Shown here piece by piece: positions 46,056 through 59,928 of a stretch of DNA of 64,000 bases. Below the pieces are notes generated by a model. That model was not told where the DNA came from. It saw nothing but the letters and a program-made list of their open reading frames with translations, and made no database searches. A program made the position numbers and the translations under genes. Numbering within the stretch: the first letter of the stretch is position 1; the number at the start of each line of letters is the position of its first letter. Origin of the DNA: Dipetalonema caudispina (Eukaryota > Nematoda > Chromadorea > Rhabditida > Onchocercidae); contig JABVXV010000004.1 of NCBI GenBank assembly GCA_013365325.1, forward strand, positions 620,001 to 684,000. Direction: 5' to 3'.

Positions 46056-47502
46056 CTACAAAAAAAAAAGCGCTACTTCCGAAGAATGCTTTCAGGAATG
46101 CAATCTAGGTATAGATTTTTTTCTTCCAACTTCACGCTGCTGTAGGAAAATAACTTTTCTTCCGGATTTCGCAGTATCGATAACAGGTAGAAGAAGAGCA
46201 AATTGCTTTTCAAAAATGAATCAAAAAGAAGAGATAAGTAAGAGCGATTATGAGGCTTTTGGAATGAAAGAAGCCGCAAATAGCAACAGGCACACACAAT
46301 TTGGGTATTTATCTGTTCCTGTGGCAGTGAATCAGCTTATTGCAAATAATTCACACAGGTGCTGCTGATGAAGGCACTTAGTTGGGTTGATGATGACAAA
46401 CAGATGAAGGAAAAATCGGAAAGAGACAGTATGACTGGTACGGAAGAAGAGGAAAGTCTTGAAGGAACGAAAGACTAATGTAGCTTTAACATGGCAGTGA
46501 AATTGACCCTAACATAACCTCTCCTTTTCGGTTCTTCCCAATTTTCCAAAAGTTCAAATGTTTGAATGAATCCTGAAAAAGAATGAATTATGAATGACGA
46601 TGAAGTAATTAAAGACGCGTTGTAAGTTGTAGAGAACGAACATAGAATGTTATGTGATAAGAAAGTGATGATCGATATTCATCCTTCAGTTTTACAAATC
46701 AAACATCTGATAAAAGAGCATTTAACTGATGAATCATTGAAACTGGACCAATATATAAATGTAAGAGGCGGGACAGGTAAGACTGGAACACTATAGCATT
46801 CAGTTTAACCCTTAGTTTATTTATGCAACATGACCTTTCTTGTCAGAGTAAGATGCTTTGACCTTCCTGCAAATAGCATAAGAAAATGTAAAATAAAAGA
46901 GAAGATATGATAAGCACTGATCATGCCAAGCAGGTTAAGTTTAATAGCTAATAAGAAGAATGCAAGAAAACAAGTATTCCCTGATAAGAACTGATAATAA
47001 TATGATTGTAAAATTAATGGAGAGAGACGTTATTTTCATCAATTTCACATAATTCCTAAATAATAAAGAGAGAATTTTTTTTAGAAATAGACAAACAATT
47101 TAACTATTTATGGCAGTGAAGAAACAAATGAACTGAAAAGTATATTTCGATAGAAAAAGGAATTTTTTGGCAAAAGTGAAAATTAATTTGGTGTACTCTA
47201 AAATCATTTTTCGAAGAAATGAACTGCTGGAAAATTTCATTTTCGAAAGAAAGGAAAAAAAAAAAGACAAAAGAAAAAAAGAAAGAAAACGAAAATGAAA
47301 ACCAAAGTTATGCGAAGCTTTAGATATAAATGATTGGAAATGGAAGGAAAGAATTTAAATGATTTATCAAAGTGATACACAAATGACATTAATTGCTGCT
47401 ATATTTCAACTTGAGCACCAGCCGTGCATCAAAAATTGCTGATAACTAACAGATCTTTTATAATTCAAAATTAATCAGTGCAACAACTACAACTCCCAAA
47501 GA

Positions 47503-47548
47503 ATGCATTCTAAACTGATAATTCTATGCATTCTAAACTGATAATTCT
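47503..47548. repeat. Perfect 23-bp tandem duplication
   Basis: 47503-47525 is repeated exactly at 47526-47548. The unit contains ATGCATTCTAAACTGATAA. A recent replication-slippage event is likely. Confidence 0.92.
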
Positions 47549-49677
47549 ATCTCCTTACTCAATACCATTTACAACATATCTGTTTTGACCAGATAAAGAT
47601 ACTAATATATCGTAATTGTACCACGAATTCCTGCATGAACTTCCCTTCATCGTTTATTTGATATGATTTTCAAACTCCCAATAAACCTATGTAATGAGTA
47701 CGCGTAGCTTAAACAGAGTGACATATTTTCAAATGTTAAGACTTAGATTTGCATAAAATTAGGAATAACCACAATAGGCCGATACATGCGATGCTAGGTG
47801 TCGAACAATTCTACTACGGCAAAATAAATTCCGATTTCAGATTTTCATTATAGATATTCTTAATTTCATGCAAATTGCTGATGCAATATCAGTCAGAACA
47901 AGTGCATTTATATCATGTAATGATTGATTGACAAATTTCTACTCAGAAGACAAATTCTCGAAAGGAATGGATTTAGGAGGAGGTGAAAGAAATGAGGACA
48001 ATTGAATCAAGAATTTTTACAAATTGAGGAAATGAGGTAGCATAAAAATAGAACTAAGATAGAAGGAAAGAATTAGAAAGAAATGAAGAAGAAGGAGAAG
48101 AAATAAATGTCTGATATGTAATAAAATTTTCGGTGGATTTCAGACGGAAAAAAAAAAAAGAAATTTTTCCTCGATTTTCGATTCAATAAAATGACAATTT
48201 TCCCAATTATTGGCAGCAATCATAACGATATAAGAGGAAATTGAAAAGTGAGGATAATTAATAGGAACACATTTATATATGCAACGTTCTATGCCAGCAA
48301 TTTTCACATATTCTATCACCTTGAAAACTATTATGCGCTACTTCCATGATAACTGTAAATCCATCAATTAACTTTCCTGCAGCCGCAAAATTAAACAGAA
48401 TTTCTTTTTGAGATATTTTTGCCGATTTTCTTTTTTTTTTTTTTTTATATTGATTTTCTCAATGAGTTATTTTGATGCGACGATGAAAACGATTATCATG
48501 ACATCGCTGAAGAAATCAAGCGACAAATGAAGTTCGAAGCATTCTACCAGACAAAAATGGAGGAACAGGACAGCCGATCGACCTTAATATCTGAATAAGA
48601 AACGCACCTTTCTTCACAATTTTCCCTTCATTACTATTTTTCCAATTTCTTATCTTCTATGACCAAAATCAGAATCTAAATTTCATTTCAAACTGGTATG
48701 AAAGAGGAAAAAGAAAGAATGATGATAGTTACAAGTATGTCATTGAAAATAACAACTTATATTGGAACAGATCCATTAAATGTTTTGGAAATGAAAAAAG
48801 GAAAGAAAAATTTTTAAGAAAAGATTTAAATGACAATATAGTTAGTTGGTTTCAATGTCAGAAAAAGTGTTGAACAGTTTGGATGATGAAATGTTGTATG
48901 TAGAAAAAAAGGTCAATCATTTTACGGATCACTTGTGTGAAATCGTTAAATTCCCAGTTAAAAGTTTGGGAAAAGTTCTTCAGCTGAACTGTTTTATGAA
49001 AAAAACTCAAATCTTATGAGATGATGATAGTAGCACAATACGATGCATCCTCCTTTACACCATCGTAACACAATCAAATCCATCACCGATCGATCAGTCG
49101 TATGCTCCGACAAAAAAGTGTGTATATGTGAGTGTAGGAATTATACGAAATTTCCAGCCCATTGATCATATACAACAACATTTTAAGGACTATTTACAGC
49201 CACTTGGAGGAATACATTTGGGATAGAATGTTTAAGAGAAGAAAAAAAATCGAAAATTGTAAACGAAAAGGAAATTTTTATAAGAAAAAAAAAAAAAAAA
49301 ATGAAAAAACTACATGCTTTATAATTCTTATAAATAATTATCCAATTCTATAGTATCTTATCTGTCGTTAGCTAATAAACAGAAAGAAAATAATAATTCG
49401 GTACCTTAAAAGCATTCAAGGCAGAGTAGTAAAACATGTGATGAAGTTACTTGAAATCTCAAATTACAGTATCTATTCATCAAGTACATATAATATCACT
49501 AAAGGAAACAATATGATATTGGTATAAAAACAGTATGGTATCATCCATCTATTCTGAAATTTGTTTATGAAAAATCTTATATTTCTTTTAAAAGTATAAA
49601 TCAAAAAAGAAATAATACAAGAAGAAAAATGATGTAAATTACATCTCTTTTCTGACAAATATACAACATGTAAACAC

Positions 49678-49680
<3 letters not shown>

Positions 49681-49709
<29 letters not shown>
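49681..49709. repeat. Poly(T) tract, 29 nt
   Basis: An uninterrupted run of 29 T. It could be a poly(A) remnant of a retroposed sequence on the - strand, or a simple slippage tract. No flanking gene fragment was recognised. Confidence 0.85.
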
Positions 49710-49715
<6 letters not shown>

Positions 49716-50978
49716 AGAATTTAAAAATTTTCATAAATTTTCTCCTAAAAACAAAATGTAACGAAAAATTGCTACAGAAGACTGTTAACTGCAATTAATG
49801 AGGAATAAAAAAAAAAAAATGTTAAAAGACTTTTCTTCGCTGGCCCTAATATTAGTTTTTAAAAAATTGGAACATTAAGCAATCGGTGCAACTTGTGAAT
49901 ACAAACTTTTTCATCTAAAAGATGACATCATTTTTCGTATTCTGAATTTTCCTATGCAAAGACAAATTTAGCATAAATTGCAAAAGCTAATCATAGTTGT
50001 GAAGTTGACTCACTAATCAAATCAACAGGATGAAATTAATTTTCATCTCATTACTTCACTTAATATTTTTATGTCTTGTGAATAAAATGGAAAATTCGTA
50101 AATGAAAAGCTATGAGGTGAAAAATCTGCAAGCAATGATCATGAATGAGCCAAAAGAAATTTCACACATTTAAGCATTTATCGAGCCTAGGCATTACATA
50201 ATTTCCACAACTGTTCAAACGACTCAACGGAAAAGCAAATTTTTTACGATTTCTATCACATATCGGCAAGCACAAAGCTCGTTAGGATAAAAGCATTGAG
50301 CGCTTCAAAGATATAAATAAGATGAAATGATTTATCCCTCATATTTACTGCTGGCACGAAGTGTATGCAAAAGTTTTTTTGTAACCAATCGACTATTCAA
50401 AGGAACCATTTATCATTTCATCATGAAAGAAAGCTAAACCACTGTATCCAATATGGATGGACCACAATACGGTAAAAGGGAAAAATGCATTTTTTTCTTT
50501 TTTTTTTTTTTGAATCAGAAATAATGAAAACTCTACAGGGTATGAAAAGACATCCATGTGTATACTACAAAATGATATCAATTTACCGAAAAAAATTATC
50601 GATTAATTTCTTACTAATGCTACCTTTAAACCCTAATGAGAATGATATTTGAATTTTAAAAGATGAAGAATGAATTAAAATTTCACAAAACAATCCACAA
50701 CAAAATGAAATTCAATCTGATTAAAAATATTGAAAATTAACGTACATATATGCAACAACGCTAGGAAACTTCCGCAGGAGGATACCATATCATCCATTAT
50801 TACAACAGTTACACTTCTCCACCCTAAAAATTAGCTAAAGGAAAAATCCTTGGAATGTTTGGGAGATACCAGAAGATGGATGAAGTGAGCATGAATAAAG
50901 AGCATGAAGTGGAAAATGTTACACAGGTCCGCGTTTAAGTGAGGATGGTCAGAGAGTGGACAGCTGCTTTCTTTATAT

Positions 50979-50997
50979 GTCTCTCTCTCTCTCTCTT
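50979..50997. repeat. (CT)n tract next to a G-rich patch
   Basis: TCTCTCTCTCTCTCTCT-type run. It lies about 75 nt before the G-rich cluster at 51071-51099. Confidence 0.85.
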
Positions 50998-51070
50998 TAT
51001 ACGGGTATGCTTCAACAGACTGACGAACAGACAGAAAGAAGGAATGAGGGATGACTGCGAGGATACGAGT

Positions 51071-51099
51071 GGGAGAGTGTGCGGGGCGGGGTATTGGGG
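51071..51099 (+). other. G-rich cluster, possible G-quadruplex
   Basis: Four G runs (GGG at 51071-51073, GGGG at 51083-51086, 51088-51091 and 51096-51099) with loops of 9, 1 and 4 nt. On the other strand it reads as CCCCGCCCC, a GC-box-like site. It is exceptional in this AT-rich region. Confidence 0.55.
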
Positions 51100-51910
51100 A
51101 GGAAGGTTCACTTTTTTCACCAATACCCTTTCGATGAGTGGAAAATATATCGAAGTTTGAAAAGTGCAAAAATATATTTGAAAAGTGTGAATCTTAAACG
51201 AAAATATAAAAGTTAAAATATGGCCTGAATATTAAAGTAAAACACGTGAAGAGTGACCACTAAAATAAAATATAAATTTTAAAGTGTAATTTACATCCAA
51301 ATATTAAGTGTATCATCAAATAATGGGGAAAAAGGTTAAATTTGAAAGATTCTTTAAAAGAAAAAACATCGTCATACATAATATATGCAAACAAATTATT
51401 GTCATAAAGGTCACAGATGTCACCACTAAAAATTTGAAGCGTTTCATGCCAATACTCCTTTCTATGGCCTAATATCAGAATTGCCATTTCAGGAATATTT
51501 ACTGAAATTCCTCTCTCCTTGTCCCTTATCAATTTTGGCCTTAGAAAAGATGTTCTATGAAACTTAGCGAGAGCATTAATCTCAAGGACAAGATAATTTC
51601 TTTTTCAATAAACAAATGGCTCTTGACCTTATGAGAAGTTCAGCCAATTCGGTGACACTTTATGTATTTTACTGAACAAATGTGGGTGAAGTTACTGATG
51701 GAAAGAATTGATCTTTTGTAACTTACTTCTTTTCGTATGTCTTTTTTTTTTCAAAGATATTTTATCAATTTCTGAAAAATTGTTTGCAAAAACCAAAATT
51801 TAATGATCCATAAAGATTCTAGCAAAGAGACAGAGAGAAAATCTATTAGTAGATCGAATATGAATAAAAGAATTAAAAATATTCAATTGATACGATGACT
51901 CTTAAAATCC

Positions 51911-51940
51911 TTTCTCTCTCTCTCTCTCTCTTTCTCTTTT
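51911..51940. repeat. (CT)n microsatellite
   Basis: TTTCTCTCTCTCTCTCTCTC followed by TTTCTCTTTT. Simple repeat within the gene-poor region. Confidence 0.9.
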
Positions 51941-54900
51941 CAATTTTTTACATTCTTTTTAATGAACAAATAAGCAGAGGAAAAAGAGCCAAGTAGGAGG
52001 AATTTGTATAAAAAATAAGAAAAGGAGAAGATGTATTAGGCCACTTCTCTCCATAAGTTTTCTGATATCACCCACTCATTCACCACTTATTCTACCAATA
52101 TTGAACAAATAATTGGGACAAAAAAGACAGCAAACCGATTAGTTGTATATTAATTAAATAACATATCGGCTGATATATAATTTGTCCGTTAGCTTTACTG
52201 AAATGCTATTTTGGAACTTCAGTAACCATCGTTAAACGTTGAGTAAGCGATACATATGTAAACATAAGAAGTGTAACCGGAAGAAAGAAGGAGAAATTGA
52301 GAGAGATTAGTAGAGAAGTTAGATGAAAAGTCCTAAAAAATGAGAAATAAGAGAAACTTTAATGTTGCAATACTTATGCTTTATGATTGCAGTAAAAAAG
52401 AAGCATAAAATACGCACAAAAAAAAAAGGTCGAAGAAAATTCTTTTTTTCGTCATTGTATTATTTTGAAGTGAGAAAAAAAAAATGGTTTTTTTTTTAAA
52501 AGAATGAGAAATTTTTATCCAAACAAACTAACTTCATTTAAAAAAGGAAAATATAAATCGGAAGAGAGACAAATGAGCCTTTACAAATGGCATGATCGAT
52601 AAACTTCTCTTTTTATTCTTTCTAATATGTACTCTTTTTTTTTTTTTATTTCACTTAAGAGAATTGTTAGTAGTGATTAAATATTTTTCATTTCAAATGT
52701 GAGATTTTTAAGGTAAAAATGAGAAAAGGCATTGCCTTAGTCAATTTGAAACGATTATTTTAAGATCCCAAATTTTCAACTATATCATGTTTGCCCGTAT
52801 ACTAGAGTGGAAATGTAAATTCGGAATTTTTTCAAACTTATTGAAGTTTAAACTTAATCATTCCAAAAATATAGACTGGTATAGTCTGTATAGTCAATAA
52901 TGCTTATCAAAACTTGCTTATAATTTCAAAAAAAAAAAAAAAAGCAGCAAGATTAAAAAATGATTCATAATGAATCATTCCTGATATGGAGACTGGTAGT
53001 GATTGCAAATGATATCATCAGAAGTTGGCAAATGAAGCACAAATTGCTCTATCAAATAAACGATGAAAGACATTGATAGCGACATTATCCATTAAATTAA
53101 ATAATTAAATCGATGATGAAACAACTGCACAACATTGGTAGAAAATTTTTTTTTTTCAAATTTAAACTTATTTTAGCTCATTATTATTCATTCATTGCTC
53201 AGCCTTAGTATTTCCTGTTCGATATTCAAAGATAGCACTACAAATCCATTCAAGAACAACTTGTGAAGTACTTTAAGAAGCATTTTCATATGAAAGATGA
53301 TGAAAATGTTGCAAATTTCCCTCACTTATGATCAGATAATTGCAGAAAGGATTGAAGAAACAATTCCTATTTACAAGGAAAAACGATAAATATCATTCTT
53401 TTCCATTGAAAAATTCAAGCATTTATTACTACTAGTACGATTATTCAAGAGCTCTAATTGTCTACAAAAAAAAAAAGTAGGACCGACCTTCCGGATTTAA
53501 AGATAGAAAGCATCATTTATGTTGAAATACACATTCAGAAACAGATTAAAAAAAAAAAAAATAAATCTTTTTGTTCAAAAAAAAAAAAACGATTCGATTG
53601 CAGACAATCTTAAATAAGGAATAACAAAATGAGAAATAAATTTTACTCGACAAGGACATTGTATGAATCACACGGCAGCAACATCACTAATATCACTCTC
53701 AGCTCTGAACAATAAATGAAATTACGACGCCGAAAAAGACACAGCAATGAATGAATTATTTCATTGACATTTAAAGTAATGATCGTTCAAGCTATCTTTC
53801 AAGGATTTCAACGATGCAACCCATGAACCGATCATTGGAAGAAAACCATAACTGTCACGATATAAATGTGGCATGGTCCTCGATAAGAGATTCCACAAAA
53901 CTAGCCATCAAACTAACAATTTAAATCAAGTAGTGATTAATTTCCTACAGTGTGGCAATGCGTTAAATTTACATGCAAATGAATTTTTTGATCTTCCCTT
54001 TTAATAAATCTTTTTACAACCAAATTTGAACAAATGTGATTGAAAGCATCAAAAGAGAAGGCAGAAAAGAATGAAACATTTAACTGATTTCATTGAGATA
54101 CTCGATTCAATAAAAGCCCAATCCATGTCGATTTTGATAAGAAATTCTCTCACTTATCAAATATTTCATTCATTTAGTAAAATCTTTTGTTAAATTAAAT
54201 ACTAAAATCAAAAAACAACACCGTTAGGTCATATTGTTAAGTTAAATTCAATTTATTTAATTCAAGTTCCGTCATCCTTTTTTTGTTAATTTCCTTAAAA
54301 GAGTGGCAGAGTAAATCAGATTGAAGGATCAGAAGAAAACTTCATAAAAAGATTTTCACCTATCTTCAAAACGACCAATTGTTACTTCCATTACCATTGG
54401 AGTTTCAGTAAGAATATCTGCAGCTGAATACTATGCAAGTACTCACGCAGGATGGCAAAAGATGGTGAATAAATTTTCAGGTAAAGGAACTATTTGAGGG
54501 AAGTTTCAAACTATTATGCATAATTTATTGCAACAAATGCTGCCAAAAATTCATAGAATTTGAAGAAATTATTACTCATTTAATTAGTAATTTCAAACTG
54601 TGCCAATATAGGAATGGATTAAAACGAAATCTTTTAAATGATAATGCCATTGTAATATTTAATAATAAATAATAATAAATATTCAAGATATTAAAAGGCA
54701 CTCAGAAGAGAGTAAATAATGAATAATTTTTATTTTCAGTCAAAATATCGCTATGGACGAATAATTCTTTCCGAATTGCTCAGTCAGTAAATGCATCTTA
54801 AATCATATATGGAAGGATTTTAAAGAAAAAAGTCTTCTAAAACACGAAAATCAAGATTGAAAACGGAGGTAAATCATGCGGGAAACACGTCCATAATTAT

Positions 54901-57253
54901 CATCATGTCCTCAATCTGAACAAGTGGACATTGAATCAGGCAATAGAGGATGTAATTGTCTACGGATTTCAAAAATTATGAAAGTCATTGAATTTCATAG
55001 ATCTAAGTGGAAATATGAAACTTAGATGTGATTCGTTTCAAACTGCTCAGAAGTTTAATTGATGGATACATGAAAGGAAGGAAAAATTTGGAAGAAAATT
55101 TCAGGATAACTACTCGCTGTTGAGAATTCGACAGTTTTGGAAGAATTCGAAATGTTTTTTTGTTATTTCCAAAGAAAAGCACAAACTGAAATATCAAATT
55201 TCAAATATTTGTGTTGTGTTTATGAAACTGTAAACAATGAAATTATGCATGCCATTAGCAGTGCCGCAATTGCACGAAATTGATGATATATAAGAATGAA
55301 TAGCGTAAAGCATATCAGAGATTTCAACAGCTATCGTAAAGATTGACGGAGAAGCATAACAATAAGTAAGAGGAGTGAGTTATTTGTCAACAAAATTCGT
55401 TAATTCACGGATAATCTCGGAATGATGATAAAAGTCGTAAGAATTTATTGCTCGGATACTGATTGAATTTCGCAAATAGCTAATCATTTTATTTCAGTAT
55501 CTTCACTTTTCCTACACCTAATCCAACAACAAGCTTTTCAAAGCTATAATTATCATATTTATTCAGGCTTATACACTATCTTTTCGAACAAGGTGGCCTA
55601 TCTTATAATGTGCTCAGTAAAGGTTTACACTCCATTATAACAAGTTATCATCTAGCCAAGGTCATTCGTATAGAAGTGACACTTTCGATTGCTAGTCTTC
55701 TCGTCCTCATTCGAACATTTGCATTAATAATGAAAGTAATAACAATTCGATCAACACCGTTAGATTCACACATCAGAGGTGTCAGATTGTGTATTCATTT
55801 CCTTATTCAAATTTGAGAACATTTACTATAGCTTAACTTAATAGTTCACTTGCTACTTATGCGTTAATTTCCATATTGTTTCGAATTAAGGTAATCGGAG
55901 ATTACTACTTCAAAATTATAAATTTTAAAACGTTTATTGAAGAGGATTTTTTTTTTTTTTGCTACCTTTACTCAACAGCAGCTTTTCTAAAATTTAGAAT
56001 TCTATTCTGTTCAAGCATTAACATTCAATGCTTTTCAAAATGAACTTTTTTTTTTCAGAAAAAATTATATGTCGGAAATATTACTTTTAATTAGGAAAAA
56101 GTACAGCTAGAAAAGGATCAGAAAAACTATGATATCATATAATGTAAAATGATGGGTAACTTGGAACCATGTGAACAATATAAATATCATCACACTGTTG
56201 AACCGTACACATGCGATCTTCGACGATGTCCTCTCTTCGACTCCTTTCTCCCGAGAAATAGGGCGAAGAGATGGAAGAAAGGATAAGAGGAAAATGAAGC
56301 AGCAATTACATTTTGTATTTCACGAATTATTTTAAGGAATTTGTGCGAATACTTGAGAATTAACTGGAAAGGAAGAAAATTTGGAAATACCATAACATAT
56401 AACAAAATTTAACATTTACAAACCTATTGACAAGATTCGAAACAAGAAGTACCATCAATTGGAAATCTTTCTGAACGAAAAATTTGAATATATTTATCGT
56501 TAATCAACTATTTTGTTGTGTTTGTATTTCTTTTCTGAAGAAAAGAATATAAAAATACTGCGAAAAAGAACACTAATAAAACTGAAATAAAAAATATACG
56601 AAAGAATATTTACTAGGCCAGAACTCTTCCGAAACAAGTTTCAAAAAAAAAAAAAAATGACATCGATCGATCGCAATAAAACAGATATGAAACTGAAATA
56701 ATTCAGAGGAAGATGATGAAAGATTCATCCTCGAAAGTTAAAAATAAGGATGATGAAAATTTGATCATCAATTGTACACCTGTAGATAAGGAAGGACCAT
56801 GGATCTCTTTCCTATAATTTATTCTAGGTATAACCCAAAAATCTATACAATTCACATTGATTCCTCTCTCGTAGTTTCATGCATGCCTTCATTCCAAGGA
56901 CATTTATCACTGCCACCCACTGTGACACTTTCTCAACTGAAGAGGAATGTGTGATGAAATGGTGAAGAGATGCTCTACAAATGAGGTAAGGCTACTACTC
57001 TTATTAATCCCAAGTTGGTCATTACACTACTAAAGTTAGTGATCGTTGTAAAACATTAAGGCTCAAATATCCCAAAGGCTTCATTTAATCAGCCTAAGAC
57101 CATTAGAAGCGATGATTTTTTGCATTCACTATGAGAAATGACAATCAATTACACAGTGGTGGATACGAAGAAATTCCAAGAAAAGAAAGAGATTGTACTT
57201 AGGCCTTAGAGTTATTAAAATTAATTAGAAAATCTGCAAATATATTTGCTACT

Positions 57254-57945
57254 CTAACTTACATTCACGTAAGCAACAAGCTCAAAAATTTCCACTCTTG
57301 ACTGTATCAAATATATGATATCATTTGGGTCACTCAAGTAATCATTTGTTTCTAAATCTGATGCAGTATTATTTATTGCAGCAAAGTTGTTGATAATTTC
57401 TAAGAAAAGAAATATTTTCAAATGAAAAATGAAAAGGACTGCCAAGTGAAGGGTAATAGGAAGGAAGAATTCATTGGACTTTTCGCATAACTCATCAATA
57501 AGTTGTACTAAGCCTAATCTCGATGGATGATGGACAAAAGCGAAAAGATTGAGAATGCTAACTCTCAAACTTTCTTTTCCAATTCATTTGTTAACTGTCC
57601 TATGAAAGATGCAAGAATCATTTGTTTTATTTTGAATAGGGACAATTTGCTATCTGTTGAGTTAGAAGAAGTGGAAATGTCACTGATATATGTTGAAAGG
57701 ATAAAGCTAAAGGCGAGAATTATTGGATAAAAGAGGAAGAAAATGGAATGGGACCCATGAGGATATTCGGAAATCATGAAAAAAAGGCCTGAACATTCAA
57801 TATGAGCGCAATGACCATTCATGTGTATTGAAGCAAAGATGCAAAGCAAAAGCAATTTGCCTATGAAAGGCCATTTAGTTATAACCATCAAAAAAGCATA
57901 GGACATATAGTTGTAACGATGAAAGTTTTTTCTGAAATAAGCCAA
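57254..57945 (-). other. Two abutting open frames, no recognised family
   Basis: Frames of 126 codons (57945-57565) and 104 codons (57568-57254) overlap by four bases, stop against start, on the - strand. The first is hydrophobic (GKLLLLCIFASIHMNG; FFLFYPIILAFSFIL). No conserved domain is recognised and the composition resembles the surrounding AT-rich DNA. Probably chance, but it is the densest open stretch in the gene-poor region. Confidence 0.15.
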
Positions 57946-59168
57946 GTCCTAGTGAACTTCAAAGAATGCAAAGTATCTTAAATTAGGAACTTCGTTCTAT
58001 AGAGCCTATCTATCTCAGACTAGGGATTTAATTTGACAGTGCGGAATGTTTTTCTTCAAATTTATCTCAGACTAGGGAATTCATACACGAAAATTCAAGT
58101 TTTAGGCATTTTCGTTTCTTCATTTCTTAATTTTTCTTTTTTCGTTATCCCAGAAATAAATTTGGCCGAATTCAAAAGAAATTCAAAAGCATAGAATTTA
58201 ATTTCAACAACATTACAGGAAGAAATTACTTTAGAATGTCGAAAATCCATTTGTTTGGAAGAGAAGTTAGAAAAATTTTCTTTTCAGAATTTAGGAACTA
58301 ATTTTCCAGTACCGTCACTTCTCCAATGTCCCAGTTTAAAAACGACACAAAAATTTAATTTGAGAATTTTGATAAAGGTCAGTTTTCATAAAAATGTATT
58401 TCATTTAAATGATCAGATGTATTTAATTTTTTAAAAATGTTAACTATATTTGCATATTTATTTGCATGAATACTTTGTTTTGTAATTTTCGCCGTGGATT
58501 TTACGCAAAAATAACCGTTGATTTGTAGCTTTAAACAAATAAAACTTCACTAAGTAAAAGTGTAAGGACTTTCAGAAAATTACAATTTTTTGCAGAATTT
58601 ACATCAAATTATTCAATAAATGAAGCGTAAAGCATTTATAGGATGTGTAGTTTGCATAATTTATATAGCTAATGATTTCCGAAGTTCCTATTCTAATAAC
58701 GATCTCAGCAAGCATCTAATATCAACAGATATTTTTGCGACAAAATTTATACAATTTTAATCTTATCATTGCAAATACGAAACAATGATTCTGAATTAAA
58801 CAATTCAGAAATGATCTGAAAAACGAATAGAGAAATAAGTCAAATAATCCGGTGGAAAGTAGAACAAATCAAATACAAATACCTATTTTACATATAACAA
58901 TATAATAACTGAACTACTAATATTAATAATTAGAAAAGACCTGATTTAGAAATCTTCTACTACTTTTCACCTATACAGAAATAGTTTTACCCATCTCTCT
59001 CCTTTCCTTTCTCTCTCTCTCGTCCCAAACCTTTCTCCCTCTTAAATTGGGTATAATAAGTGATTAAAGTAAAACTGCTCTCTAATGGAAATATGAATCA
59101 TAATGATATATAATCAATTGTGTAAGCAATGATATGAATTATTATAGCATAATCACTACCTTTAAAAT

Positions 59169-59212
59169 ATCATTTCCAGCAAGGTACCATTGGGTACCTT
59201 GCTGGAAATGAT
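59169..59212. repeat. Perfect 20-bp inverted repeat with 4-nt loop
   Basis: Left arm 59169-59188 is ATCATTTCCAGCAAGGTACC. The right arm 59193-59212 is its exact reverse complement, and the loop is ATTG. The arms contain a KpnI-type GGTACC on both sides. No flanking target-site duplication is evident. Confidence 0.95.
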
Positions 59213-59899
59213 TCTATATGTAAATTTTGGTGCAACTATTGGAAGGAAAGGAAGGGAAAGGAATAAGCAAGTAGTATGGGAAAGGGAGTATTTGATGAAT
59301 CTTAATTTTAAAAAACTATCCAGATGGACATTTCAATCAAAAGGCCAAAGAAAAGCGAAGAATGCGATATATTGCATGTCGTTATCTTTCAACACTTCCA
59401 CTTATGCTAATTATTTTCTTGGATAATTATTATATATTGGTAGGAATGATGTTAAAAGATAAAGCATATGCATCAATGATGGATCCAATGATTTATGCAA
59501 TATATGGAAAGCACCAATTTCCGGAACATGTCGATTACTATCCTGTTAATGACCTAATTTACCAGATAATCCAATTTTAAGTTCTTCAACGAATTTGATG
59601 AAAAGTGCTATCAAGAAAAGAATGCAAAGAAAAGATAAGAGTCGAAGAGAAGAAGATTTGAATTCTTGAAACATATGAAGAAAGAAGATAGACGAGAAAG
59701 TCAGGAAACTGGTTATTTGGTCTAACTAAGGGAAAAGGAAATTTGTCATTATTTCGAACAATTGTCGAGATAAACACCCAAGGAATAGTTTTTTTTTCAT
59801 TGTCAAATGGAAAGATGAAAGAGAAAATTTTGCTCTTAAAGGCTAAAATCTAATGGTTTCATTCAATCATCACCCAAAAAAGTAACCAATTTTACGATT

Positions 59900-59928
59900 T
59901 TTTCCTGCTAAAAATTTCAGCAGGAAAA
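59900..59928. repeat. 10-bp inverted repeat with 9-nt loop
   Basis: TTTTCCTGCT (59900-59909) pairs with AGCAGGAAAA (59919-59928). It lies about 700 nt from the larger perfect hairpin. Function unknown. Confidence 0.75.

Noticed and set aside
50831..51169. Overlapping open frames on both strands
   Set aside because: They reflect local GC and CT-repeat composition. No domain, signal peptide or splice context supports them.
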